Assembly (NCBI GenBank): GCA_964017195.1
Contig: OZ024897.1
Span: 33,017,536-33,081,535, forward strand
Direction: 5' to 3'
Length of the DNA: 64,000 bases
Origin: Siderastrea radians
Taxonomy: Eukaryota; Cnidaria; Anthozoa; Scleractinia; Rhizangiidae
This document shows positions 1 through 9,249 of this stretch, piece after piece. Numbering within the stretch: the first letter of the stretch is position 1; every line of letters starts with the position of its first letter. The position numbers were made by a program, and so were the translations under genes. Under the pieces are notes generated by a model. The model saw only the letters and a list, made by a program, of their open reading frames with translations. It was not told the DNA's origin and ran no database searches.

Positions 1-330
1 AACTTGCGACTCCGTTTGGCGACGGCTTTCTTAAATTTGTGATGCCTTGCGATGACTTGCGTCACCTTTGATGGAGCTCAAATCACGCAAGCGAACGCAA
101 GTTTTTAACTGTTTGGCCACCCAACACAAGTCGACGTAAGTTGGCTTTAGTATTGCTTTCCTTCGTACGGGCGCGCTTTCAAGGCTTCACTGAAATGGCT
201 TTTGCTTTTCTGCTACTTGCGGCGTCTACTTGTGAGTCCGTTTGGCCACACATCGCAAGTGTGCTCGCAAGTCCACATTTCCTAACTTGCGTTGACTTGC
301 GACTCCGTTTGGCCAGGGCTTTATGTCCGG
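1..330. repeat. cluster of dispersed CTTGCG / CCGTTTGGCCA repeat ends
   Basis: Several copies of the pair 'ACTTGCGACTCCGTTTGGCC' and its reverse-like form 'GCAAGT...TTTGGCCA' crowd the first 330 bases. The same ends delimit a compact element at 38849-39070, so this is probably a cluster of fragments of one MITE family. No complete element can be delimited here because the window begins inside the cluster. Confidence 0.5.
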
Positions 331-699
331 CTTGTTTAGGGGGCATCTCGTATCCGGGTGTTTTTACCGGTTACCTTCATTTACCTAGCAAACACGTTCG
401 GAGTTAACCTTTCGTACGCGGATCGAATGTTCTAACTACTGAGCTCCAGTTAGTGAAAGTGTTAAGAGTTTTGATGAAGAGAAAGGTTTGCTGCGAGCTG
501 CCTCATTTTACTTGGTGCACACGCGACCTATGACATGCGGCCTGTGTACTGCAAGGATCAGTTACGTGGTAAGCGTTTAGTGATAAAGAAAAAGATACAA
601 CGTGCTGTATTAGTAGGACACTTGAAGACAAGTTGACAGTTTCCTCAATGATGATGAATTTCTGATACTGTTTCTTTTGCTTTTGATTTCTCTGTGAAG

Positions 700-1437
700 G
701 GTGCTCTGATATTTAATGATGTTAAAGTAAGAGGATTCTGGATGTCCAAGTGGAACATTCATCATCAGAAAGGTATCAAAAGTTTCTCAAATTTTGATAG
801 TGGCTTGACTAGAGAGATTTTAGACCATAAAGAAGTCTTTTCCTCAGAAACGTGGATACTTGCGCGCGAGTCTCTTACTCTCCCCAGACCTTTTGTTCTA
901 TAGTCAGGCGCGTTCGTTCAGGCGAAGTTGTGGGGAGCTTCTTTCGTTTTCCCCCGCTTTCTCAGCCCCCCCCCCCCCCCAACTAAGCGTGCTACGCAGA
1001 GAAAGAGCCAAATCGCATTGAAGTAAGGACTTCTTTTGCATCATGTCGTTGTTTCCGCCCTCACACAGGAACTCTTCTCCACATTGCCCCTCTTTACCCG
1101 GGGGTATAAATGGGTCATTACCAGTGAACCGTTAGGAAACCCTATCGAAATGCTGGGGTTAACTTTGCGATGGACTAGCATCTCAATACGCATCTTAGGG
1201 GGAAGTATGGTAACCGTTACTTGTCGGAAGTAGCAATTTGATAGCTCACTTTGCCTGTTTTTTTTTCTAGATGCTACAAGAGTTGGTATGCTAGATGAGG
1301 TGTGTGAAATGCTACGGGAAGGACAACTAAAGGCTCCGCCCTGCACGAGACATTCATTGGAAAACTTCAAAACGGCGATATCTGAAGCATTGAAACCATT
1401 CTCAAAGACCAAGCAACTTTTAATACTGAACGATTAA
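700..1437 (+). CDS. MECR: mitochondrial enoyl-[acyl-carrier-protein] reductase, last two coding exons (5' part outside window)
   Basis: MECR makes the last reduction of each cycle of mitochondrial type II fatty acid synthesis (NADPH-dependent trans-2-enoyl thioester reduction). Two exons are visible, 700-772 and 1271-1437. The first encodes ALIFNDVKVRGFWMSKW, the conserved MECR/ETR1 'IFKD..LRGFW' stretch of the medium-chain dehydrogenase fold. The second encodes the C-terminus with REGQLKAPPC and the family's closing 'K.F.K.KQLL' segment, then TAA. The junction is phase 1 on both sides (G + AT), with GT at 773 and AG at 1269-1270. Upstream exons (N-terminal GroES-like and nucleotide-binding parts) lie left of the window; I found none between 1 and 699. 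The identification rests on remembered family sequence, but two independent conserved blocks in the right order make it strong. Confidence 0.85.
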
Positions 1438-2598
1438 CAATGTAAAACACTGAAAACAGAATTGACAATTCTGAGTTCATCAGAAGGTCTTGAGGGGGGA
1501 ATATCTTCGACGATGATGGCTAAATTTTCTACCATTGGATCCTTCAAGATTAAACTGGTAAATTACGCTGCTAAATCTTTGGTTGACCACTAGTACTGGA
1601 TGGCCGTCTTTGACAGTTGAGGGTAAGAAAACTTCGGCCTTATCTACTGGTTGACCGTAAACAAATTTTGGTAATTTGACGGCTGGCGGTTTTAAAACCC
1701 CATCGAGATCCTCTTGTCAAGGCACAGGCAAAGTCTATTCGTCCAAGTTTCTTGCGTTTATAGTGTTTTCCTGCGCTTTGCAGCGGTTGGATGTTTTACG
1801 TTTGATTTGTGATTGGTTTATATAATGAGCTGGTAATTCTGAGAAAATATTAATGCAAAAGAGACATTTATCAATGCAGCGGAGACGATATTTACAGCGT
1901 AACAATTATTCACCGAAGTGAAGGGAAATATCTACCTCTCTTTACCGACATTGAGATGAATAATAGTTTTTGTATATACAAACCAGTGGTTAGCCAGCAC
2001 CAAATTCTTCCTTTTTTTCTGATAAGTGAGGGAAAACTCGCCCGCGAAATCCGGAAAAATGCCGGGAGGTGAATAGCAAATACTATCCCGAGTTTGAATA
2101 GCCAATCAGAGCGCGCGGAAGACACTATCCACTGGTTTGGTATATACTCAATTCAACTACCTCTGTAGCTGCTAATCAAATAACTTAACCGCCCTGCAAA
2201 TCTGTGTTGAAAGGCTTGCTGTGCCAGAGATGTTGTGGGGAAAAACTGACAGGTTTTGAAGATGAAAAACAAATGTTTTAAGATAAAAAATCAAACTGAT
2301 GTTAAAAATAGAAGGCAGATTGGTGGAAGACCTTTTCTGTATTTTTATTATTGTTGTTATTACAGTAAATTATAAATTTACAAAGAACTGGAAAAGACTA
2401 ACAGTGTAAAACGTTTTAAAGAAAAAATAAAATGAGATAAAAACCCTTTCCTTATTTTAATCGTGGGTTAGCGTTGGTCTTCTTTTTAGCCCGTTCTCTT
2501 TTTCCGCGCGGTAATTTGTTCGCTCCTGGTTTCCATTGTTCCTCTCTTACCTTCTTTACAGGCTAACCATCCTCTGTGTGGTGTGCTGTGCATTTACA
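1438..2598. other. intergenic / MECR 3' flank, no gene seen
   Basis: No convincing exon. A stretch around 1870-2150 contains 'CCAATCAGAGCGCGCG' and matching 'TATTCACC'/'GGTGAATAG' pieces, which suggests an old MITE. A candidate poly(A) signal, AATAAA, is at about 2425. Confidence 0.3.
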
Positions 2599-2718
2599 AT
2601 GGCTCTGATCGGTTCACAAACTAGCAAAACTTCTCAAATATTTTCAACCGAAAGAACGGTCCGACACGCTGAAATAGAGAGTGATTTGGGAGAGGGACTG
2701 GAGGTGACCCGCCAGCAG
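2562..2718 (+). CDS. candidate first coding exon of an unidentified gene
   Basis: A good 3' splice site (CTTCTTTACAG, AG at 2560-2561) is followed by a short leader, an ATG at 2599 and 40 codons ending in CAGCAG with a GT at 2719 (phase 0). The peptide begins MALIGSQTSKTSQIF, is polar and has no signal peptide or motif that I recognise. If real, it would be the start of a gene interrupted or ended by the repeat region to the right; no partner exon was found downstream. It could equally be a chance open stretch; the reading frame runs on through the donor into a poly-G tract. Confidence 0.25.
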
Positions 2719-3024
2719 GTAGCTCTTCGTGAAGCAGGCATAGTTGGTGGGTGGGTGGGTGGGGGGGGGGGGGGTAAGGAAGGAGAGAAAATGGTCAAAT
2801 ACGCCTGCTTTACCACCAGGTTACTTCGCTATCTACAGTCTGAGCGACTAGCAACAGGCTACTTTCCCTATATAATTCTAGAGAAAATATGTCTGCACAC
2901 AAAGCCTCAAAGATTTGCCATTTCGGAAAGTCGGTGTGTCACGATATTTCTTGCCATCACGCAACTCTTCTATTATATTGTCCTGGTAGTGCGGGAAAAA
3001 TTCACCTCTCCTTTGTTTGGTCTC

Positions 3025-3740
3025 CAAGGGGCCGATTACATGACGAATTTCAGCCCGGGCTGAAATTTCGGTCCGCCCACCAGGCTGAAATTTTCTTGCG
3101 ATTACATGGCGAATTTCACCCAGGGCCCGGGCGCAATGTGGTGCGCATGCCCAAGGTCATATTTCAGTTGAATGCGATTAAAACATGAGGTTTGTGAAAC
3201 CGGGTTGGACATTTCAGCCCGGGCTGAAGCTCTCTTCGTGTAGTCGCAAACGTCATTTTAGCATGATTTGTTCAGGAAGCCGAGCTGAAATCTCAGCCCG
3301 GCTATTAAGGACGGTGCCTCCTTTTGTTTCTGCGCGTGCGTTCTGCACATCTCGGGAAATTGAAGTTTCTAAGGAATTTGCCCACTAATACAAAAACATT
3401 TTTCCGTGGCTTATGACTATGTGGAAAAAGCAGATCTTAATAAGGGCTATCAGAATCCAAAAAGAAGGGTAACCAAGCATTTTTCTGGGATAATTGAGCT
3501 TAAATTTGGAAAGAAATTGCCATACATTCTTTGTATTTTAGCGCTTCTATGGAATTATGGTTGATTATTTGGTTGCCCACATTTTTCTTTCTGGATTCCA
3601 ATCACCCTTGCTAAGATCTACTTTTCCCCCATAGTCATAACCTTTGCAAAAATACATCTCTATTAAGAGGCACAGGCCTTAAACCGGGCTGAAAAATTTC
3701 AGCCCGAGCTGAAATTCGTCATGTAATCGGCTCCCAATTC
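3025..3740. mobile_element. fold-back MITE with GCCGATTACATGACGAATTTC ends
   Basis: The left end (about 3028-3066) carries GCCGATTACATGACGAATT followed by the palindrome TTTCAGCCCGGGCTGAAA. The right end (about 3690-3732) is its inverted copy. Inside, a second pair of inverted arms (about 3430-3480 and 3565-3620, around AGAATCCAAAAAGAAGGGT) makes the whole unit self-complementary. The motif AATTTCAGCCCGGGCTGAAATT recurs several times in the left arm. No coding capacity and no clear target duplication. Confidence 0.65.
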
Positions 3741-3879
3741 AAAAAGCTTCCCGAGGCGCGCTCAGTCCGCGGCCAGTTAATTCGCCAGCTATTCGTTTTT
3801 TTCCCAGCTCCTCTATACATACAGGCCAGTGCATGGGCTACACAGGCTATTTTCGCTTTCCGTCTTCTCTGGCTGGTTA

Positions 3880-4033
3880 GGAAAGAAAGAATATATACGT
3901 GACGATTATTTTATAGTCAGGTCGCATATGTCACGAAAAAAAGTCCTGTTGCTTTGTTGTGTTGAGAGGGTCCTAAAGAACATGAAAATGTTGTCGGCAA
4001 CTTTGTAACTTGCACCGACGGCTTAGACAGACC
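3880..4033. repeat. left flank of the outer YR retrotransposon; paralogous to 23290-23370
   Basis: This sequence, and its continuation at 16000-16080 on the other side of the retrotransposon, matches the reverse complement of about 23236-23370. In that copy the two halves are contiguous. The match defines the insertion point and shows that the flank is itself a repeated or duplicated sequence. Confidence 0.7.
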
Positions 4034-4200
4034 TATTCACAACACTCAAAGTCAAAGCGCGAAGTGTTAACCTCAAAATAGCATGTGTTATACACATGGA
4101 TATGCATGTGCACGAATTGCTAAATCCCAGAGGGTTATAATAAATGCTGTGAAACACTCCCTCTTCGCTCATTCTCTGATCAGCGCCAACGAGGAAGGTG
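4034..4200 (+). repeat. A1 terminal repeat of outer YR element
   Basis: About 167 bp starting TATTCACAACACTCAAA. It recurs at 15689-15856 with only a few differences. A1/A2 recombination is the expected circularisation and integration logic of this element class. Confidence 0.85.
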
Positions 4201-4251
4201 AAACTCTTTCTTTACTGTCTCACGAATTTCCAGCAAAGAGATTTTCTCAGA

Positions 4252-7089
4252 ATGCCTCAACCGGCCGCGGGCGAAGTTCAAATACCACAGGACAGAGCAA
4301 GACCTGTCCTTCGCCAGGCTGGTGCAGCAGTTAACGCGCTTGATCCTCGACCGGCCGCGGGGCAAGTTGGACAAATGGCGGCGGCAGGACAAGTTGGACA
4401 AATGGCGGCGGCAGGACAAGTTGGACAAATGGCGGCGGCAGGGCAAGTTGGACAAATGGCGGCGGCAGGACAAGTTGGACCTTTGCCGGCGGTGGGACAA
4501 GTTGGACAAGTCGCGGCGGCTGGGCAAGCTGGACCGTTACCGGCAGCAGGACAAGCTGGACAGGTAGCGGCGGCGGGGCAGGCAGGACAACTGACAGCTG
4601 AGGAAAAACTTGAGGTGAATTGGGATTTTGCATATTTTCTTTTTTGTTTTCATTTGCCTGGTGCTGTGTTGTAGCCGAAGCAATACTTTTAGTTATTTTG
4701 GGACAACCGCTTTCCCTTTTCATATTTCTCGCGTGGTTGGGTTAGGTGACTCCTTCATTATTATGTCAGCTAAGCTGGTTTCGTGGTTTTTCGAAGTATG
4801 CCCTTTGGGGAATGGTTCCTTTGATGTTTTCCATGTGGTTGGGCGCGGTAGTTTATGCATCGTTTGTTTGGCATCTTGTGTGCCTATTTATGAAATTGTA
4901 AGTGTTTTTTCGTTTACCAACCTAGCTCTAAATTGTTTTGAAATGGTTCTTTTAGCGTGCTGATTACCCACTTGATTAGCTTTTGATTATTATGTTCGGG
5001 GGAATGTTAAACATGCCCGAAAGTATGTGTTATGTTTTCTGATTCATTTCCTCGACTGTGAATGTTTTGGCCATTAGGGCGTGTTATTGGCCTATTGTTG
5101 TCGGTTAGTGATTGTTTCAGTGCCATGACCAATTGTTGGTTGTGACCAGAATGTTTTGGCCAGGAAGGCATGTGATGTTGAGAGTAGTGGAATGTTCTGG
5201 TCAGTGAGGCATGTTCCATGTCTTTGTTGTCGCGAAGTGATTCTTTCAGAATGTTTTGATCAATGATTGTGATTTTGAGAATTTTTTCTGACCAGTGAGG
5301 CTTGTGTTTGCTTGCGTGTAATTGTTTGATTTATGCTCATGGCATTGAGAATGTTCTGGTCAGTGAGGCATGTTTTATTTTGCCTTTTGTTGTCACGACA
5401 TGATTCTTTCAATGCATGTTTTGATTGATGATCGTGATTTTGAGAATTATCTGACCAGTGAGGCTTGTGTTTGCCTGCTTGTAATTGTTTGATTTATGCC
5501 CACGGCATTGAGAATGTTCTGGTCAGTGAGGCATGTTTATTTTGCCTTTTGTTGTCACGACATGATTCTTTCAAAGAATGTTTTGATTGATGATCGTGAT
5601 TTTTTGAGACTTTTCTGACCAGTGAGGCTTGTGATTTGCCTGTCATTGTTTGATTTGTGCTCATGACGTCGAGGATGTGTTTTGGTCAGTGAGGCATGTT
5701 TTATGCCTTTTGTTGTCTTGAAGTGATTCTTTCAGACAATTTTTTCTGACTGATGATCGTGATTGTGAGAATGTTCTGACCAGTGAAGCCTGCTTTGTCT
5801 GCTGTTTTTTGTCTGAGCAATGTTTGTCTATGAGAATGTTTTTGGTTAGTGAGGCTTGTTTTTTGCCTTTTGTTGTCATGAAGCGATTCTTTTAAAGATT
5901 GATTGATGATCGCGTTATAAAATTGTTCTGGCTAGTGGAGCTGTTGATTTGTCTGAATAATGATTTTGCTTTTGTTTATTTTTCTGGTCATTGAGGCTTG
6001 TGATTGCTTTTGTTGTTATTGTTTAGAGTGTCTCTTTCAGCCAGCCGTCTGTTTGACGGTCATGATCGCAAAACTTCGGGCTAGTGGAGCGTGTGATTTA
6101 CTTGTTTTGGCTTTGCGGTGTCCACTTTTAGCGAGTCACTGCTCTAATTAATTGTTATGACTAGTGTTAAGACTGGTTAGATAAGTTCATTTGTTGGCTA
6201 TCGCTGGGAAAAGGTTCAAATTAGCGAAGCTTGTGCCTTTCCTACTTTGGGTGTGGCTTTGTGGGTGTCTGGCGGGTTAAGTGTATCATTTGCCTTTGTG
6301 CGTCTTGTTGCGGCTTTTTAAACGAGTTTTTCGTTATTGAGGCTCATTTTATGTGAAATGTTATGGCAAGCGAGGCGTGGAATTCCCTGTTATATTATGT
6401 CTGTTTATATAGATATTACGGTTTTATAGCGTGTGATATTTTGTGATTGGATGCGTGTCTTATTTACATTATAGTAATGATTTTTGTGTGATGTTGTGAC
6501 CGGAATCTATGCATGAGGAGGCTTGGCTTGATAGTTGGCTTGCTTTAGTTGTTTTTTGTAGGTGTTACAACTGAGGTATGATGAGCTGAAGAAGCCCTTA
6601 GACGCTTTTACAGCGTCATCGGTTGACAATCTTCTGGATAAAATTCGCCACATGGCTTCACGTCCCGTTCCAGAATTTAATAAGTTTGAAAGTTTGGATC
6701 TTCTAGAAGCGTTAAAGAACGCGGCCCAGGACACCAAGCACGAAAAAGCGGGTTTTTACAAATTTGCCTTTGAGACCTTGCGTGGAAAGATCAGCGAGCC
6801 CAACGAGCAGTTCCGCAATTTTCTCCTCCCTCTGCTTGGGGACAAAGATCAGGAGAAAGTTTTAGACGTAGTAGCTAAAGTGGAAAAGAACAACCGGCGC
6901 AGACAGACCAGACAGAATCCTGGAGGAGAAAGAAAGGCGGGGGCAGCCCCTTACAGTGGAGTCCGTTGCTTTTATTGCAACAGATTTGGCCATGTGCAGG
7001 CGTATTGCTTTAGACGAAAGAGGGAAATGGCAGGCTCTTCTGGTTTTTTTTATAAGGGTCAATCCTCGCAGAGTAGTCAAAATAAATAG
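4252..7089 (+). CDS. gag-like ORF1 of outer YR element, probably two exons
   Basis: Proposed exons are 4252-4614 and 6562-7089. The first starts with ATG and encodes a Pro/Ala/Gly-rich N-terminus with about nine copies of a nonapeptide of type GQVGQMAAA. It ends in a GAG|GTGAAT donor (phase 0). The second follows an acceptor TTTTTTGTAG and encodes a helical region followed by a CCHC zinc knuckle, CFYCNRFGHVQAYC, near 6967-7008, then basic and Ser/Gln-rich residues to the stop. The frame is continuous across the proposed 1.9 kb intron. The zinc knuckle supports a nucleic-acid-binding capsid-type protein. The intron is inferred from splice consensus and frame only; the alternative is two separate ORFs. 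Confidence 0.6.
4360..4602 (+). repeat. 27-bp coding minisatellite, about 9 units
   Basis: Units start at 4360, 4387, 4414, 4441, 4468, 4495, 4522, 4549 and 4576. The first four are nearly identical; later units diverge. Unit length is a multiple of three, so the repeat stays in frame within the gag-like ORF. Confidence 0.9.
5150..5990 (+). repeat. about 160-bp dimeric tandem repeat, about 5 copies
   Basis: The phrase GGTCAGTGAGGCATGTT recurs near 5195, 5356, 5518, 5683 and 5845 (period 159-163 bp). A sister phrase, CTGACCAGTGAGGCTTGTG, sits between the copies at spacings alternating about 95 and 67 bp. Each unit is therefore itself a diverged dimer. The array lies in the proposed intron of the gag-like gene. 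Confidence 0.8.
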
Positions 7090-8290
7090 AGCAATACTTG
7101 TGTTGATTTGTTCTAAGCAAAATGGTGACTACGTTTTTTCAAAGGGGTTTGATAACAAGGATAGCTACTTGTGTAACGTTAAATAATAAAGGCATTTTTC
7201 GTGGTATGTGGCTCTTTCGATGTCCTGATATTTTCTCCCTTTGAAGATAAATCTTTTAAAATCCCTCCCTGGGCTTAGGGGTTTGCTTGGAGTGACAGTT
7301 GTGAAAAAGAGTATCTAAACAAACTCCCCCGGTTATGCTGGGTCATGGCTGTCACCCCTTGCTGGCCTCGTGGTTTTCCCCATCAGTGTTTTTGCTCATT
7401 TTTACACCCGTGATTATAACGGTTTCCTCCCTTTATCTCTCCGTAGACATCTCATTGCCATTTGAGCTGGGAATGGGAGTACGACTTGAACTTTGAAGAA
7501 AAGCTTCTTGCCAGTACTCGGTACTCGCCAAAGCCACTAAGTTGGGTTGACTGGTTGGGGAACTCCGTGGGGGTCAGCACCGGGGTGACATCCACAGAAT
7601 TCTCTAGGGAAGATATTGATCTAGTGATCCGAGGTAAAAAACTTGGAGATCCGGCCATGTTAAGATTCAGAGACCCTGCTTGTTTTCGCGCTGGTGAGGT
7701 CCATGAACATTATGCCCAGTGGCAAGAAATTGTTGGTGATCGTCCATCTACTGCACAACAACAAACATTGAAATGGATTAGGGAAAAAGTCTCAATTTTT
7801 TAATACTTTCAACCTTTTACTGGAAGTTTTAAAGGGAAACATTACAGTTCTGATCGTCCACCCTCGGAACATTTTAAAAACAATATGTCCTGTAAGCCTT
7901 TAGCGGATTTTGTTAGAAGCACGTTACTCGATCGTTTGCAGACAGGAGCCATTTCCCTTATGGATAGAGTAGGAGAAGTTGACCCACCCCATTTGATCCT
8001 TCCATTAACTGTGGAGCCCACAAAACCTAGACTTTGCCATGATGCCCGTTTTCTGAATTTATGGATTAAAGACGTGCCTTTCAGGTTGGATTCCCCTATA
8101 AACCTTCCTCGATATGTGGGTCGTGACACTTACCAGACGATACTAGATGATAAGTCTGGGTATGATCATCTCCTTTTGACTGAGGAAAGTAGAACATTCT
8201 TTGGAATCCAGTGGGGTGGGTGGTATTTTGTCTATAACACCTTGCCTTTTGGTTGGAAGATATCTCCTTTTGTCTACCACTCCACTGGTC

Positions 8291-8457
8291 ATGTATTTTG
8301 TAATGTTTTGGTATGTAACTGAAGTATGTAGGAATGTATTCATAAGATTGTGTTAATGATTTAGTTGTTTATTAATCCTGTGGGATTCGTTTGGTTATTT
8401 AAGAGATTGTAAGTTATGCAGAAACCATTCGAAGGCATCTCTTTATACTTGCTTTTA
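8291..8457 (+). repeat. A1 terminal repeat of inner YR element
   Basis: 167 bp starting ATGTATTTTGTAATG and ending GCTTTTA. It recurs at 12127-12293. Its end abuts the start codon region of the gag-like ORF, so it probably includes the promoter and leader. Confidence 0.9.
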
Positions 8458-8460
8458 GTG

Positions 8461-9249
8461 ATGTCCGATTCCGAACAGCACGATATTCCTCGTGTTTCCC
8501 AAAGTACTACGCCACCTGAACATGAGGATCCCTTGTCTAATGCCGAAACCCTTCGGTTATTTTCACAACTGTTAGACTCTAAGCTTGATCAGAAGTTCAC
8601 TTCTTTCAAGCGCGAACTTGAAGAGAAAGACAACCTTACACAGAGCCAGCTAAAGAAGCTGAAAACTGAGACGAAAGCTTCGAATACCTTTAATTATAAA
8701 GGTAACAGAGTACAGTTCGAGTTTAATCTCAACGTCCTCGACCAAATCGAGACGGCCTCTAAGAACCTTCGCGCAGGGAAAGTCTCTTCTGCAACTTCCG
8801 ATCTCGAAGAAGCAAAGAAGCTCATCGATAAGCGCAACAAACTTGTGCGTTTCGCCGACAAGAGCCCCGCAGGTTGGACTGCTGTTGAAGAGTATGAGTC
8901 CGACGAACTCGCCGACGATTCAGAAGACGAGAAAAAGCTCCGTTCAGCCGAGAAGAGGGCGCTGTCGAAGATTCGTGAAAAGGAAAGAAAATTTCAACCT
9001 GCCCGCCCCAGAGCTCCGCAGCGTGAGTCAGCAACGGAAACCCAAACTTCTTTCTCGGCTGCTCCTGCTCAGCATTCTTTCAATCTTCAACAGCCCTTTC
9101 GCCATCAGTCCTTTCGTGCAAGACAACCAGTTCCCGCTGACAAATGTTTCAGCTGCGACCAACGCGGACATTGGGCAAATTCCTCAGTTTGTCCCAGTCG
9201 CAACAACCTCACTCGAAACCCACCGAGCACCAAACCAACAAACGGATGA
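8461..9249 (+). CDS. gag-like ORF1 of inner YR element
   Basis: About 262 residues from the ATG at 8461 (MSDSEQHD); an upstream in-frame ATG at 8416 lies inside the A1 repeat. Features in order: an acidic and Ser-rich N-terminus, a coiled-coil-like Lys/Glu-rich stretch, a conserved block with EYESDELADDSEDEKK, and a C-terminal zinc knuckle CFSCDQRGHWANSSVC. It overlaps the polymerase ORF in another frame by several hundred bases. The EYESD block is also found in the decayed fragment at 18130-18180, linking the two copies to one family. Confidence 0.8.
   Translation: MSDSEQHDIPRVSQSTTPPEHEDPLSNAETLRLFSQLLDSKLDQKFTSFKRELEEKDNLTQSQLKKLKTETKASNTFNYKGNRVQFEFNLNVLDQIETASKNLRAGKVSSATSDLEEAKKLIDKRNKLVRFADKSPAGWTAVEEYESDELADDSEDEKKLRSAEKRALSKIREKERKFQPARPRAPQRESATETQTSFSAAPAQHSFNLQQPFRHQSFRARQPVPADKCFSCDQRGHWANSSVCPSRNNLTRNPPSTKPTNG

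Noticed and set aside
960..980. Long C and G homopolymers (also near 2760, 24545, 51507, 52905) as regulatory G-rich elements
   Set aside because: Common homopolymer tracts in MITE ends and introns; no further evidence.
4180..4723. Long open frames on the minus strand over the 27-bp repeat
   Set aside because: They are produced by the repeat itself, which is open in several frames; the zinc-knuckle continuation exists only on the + strand.
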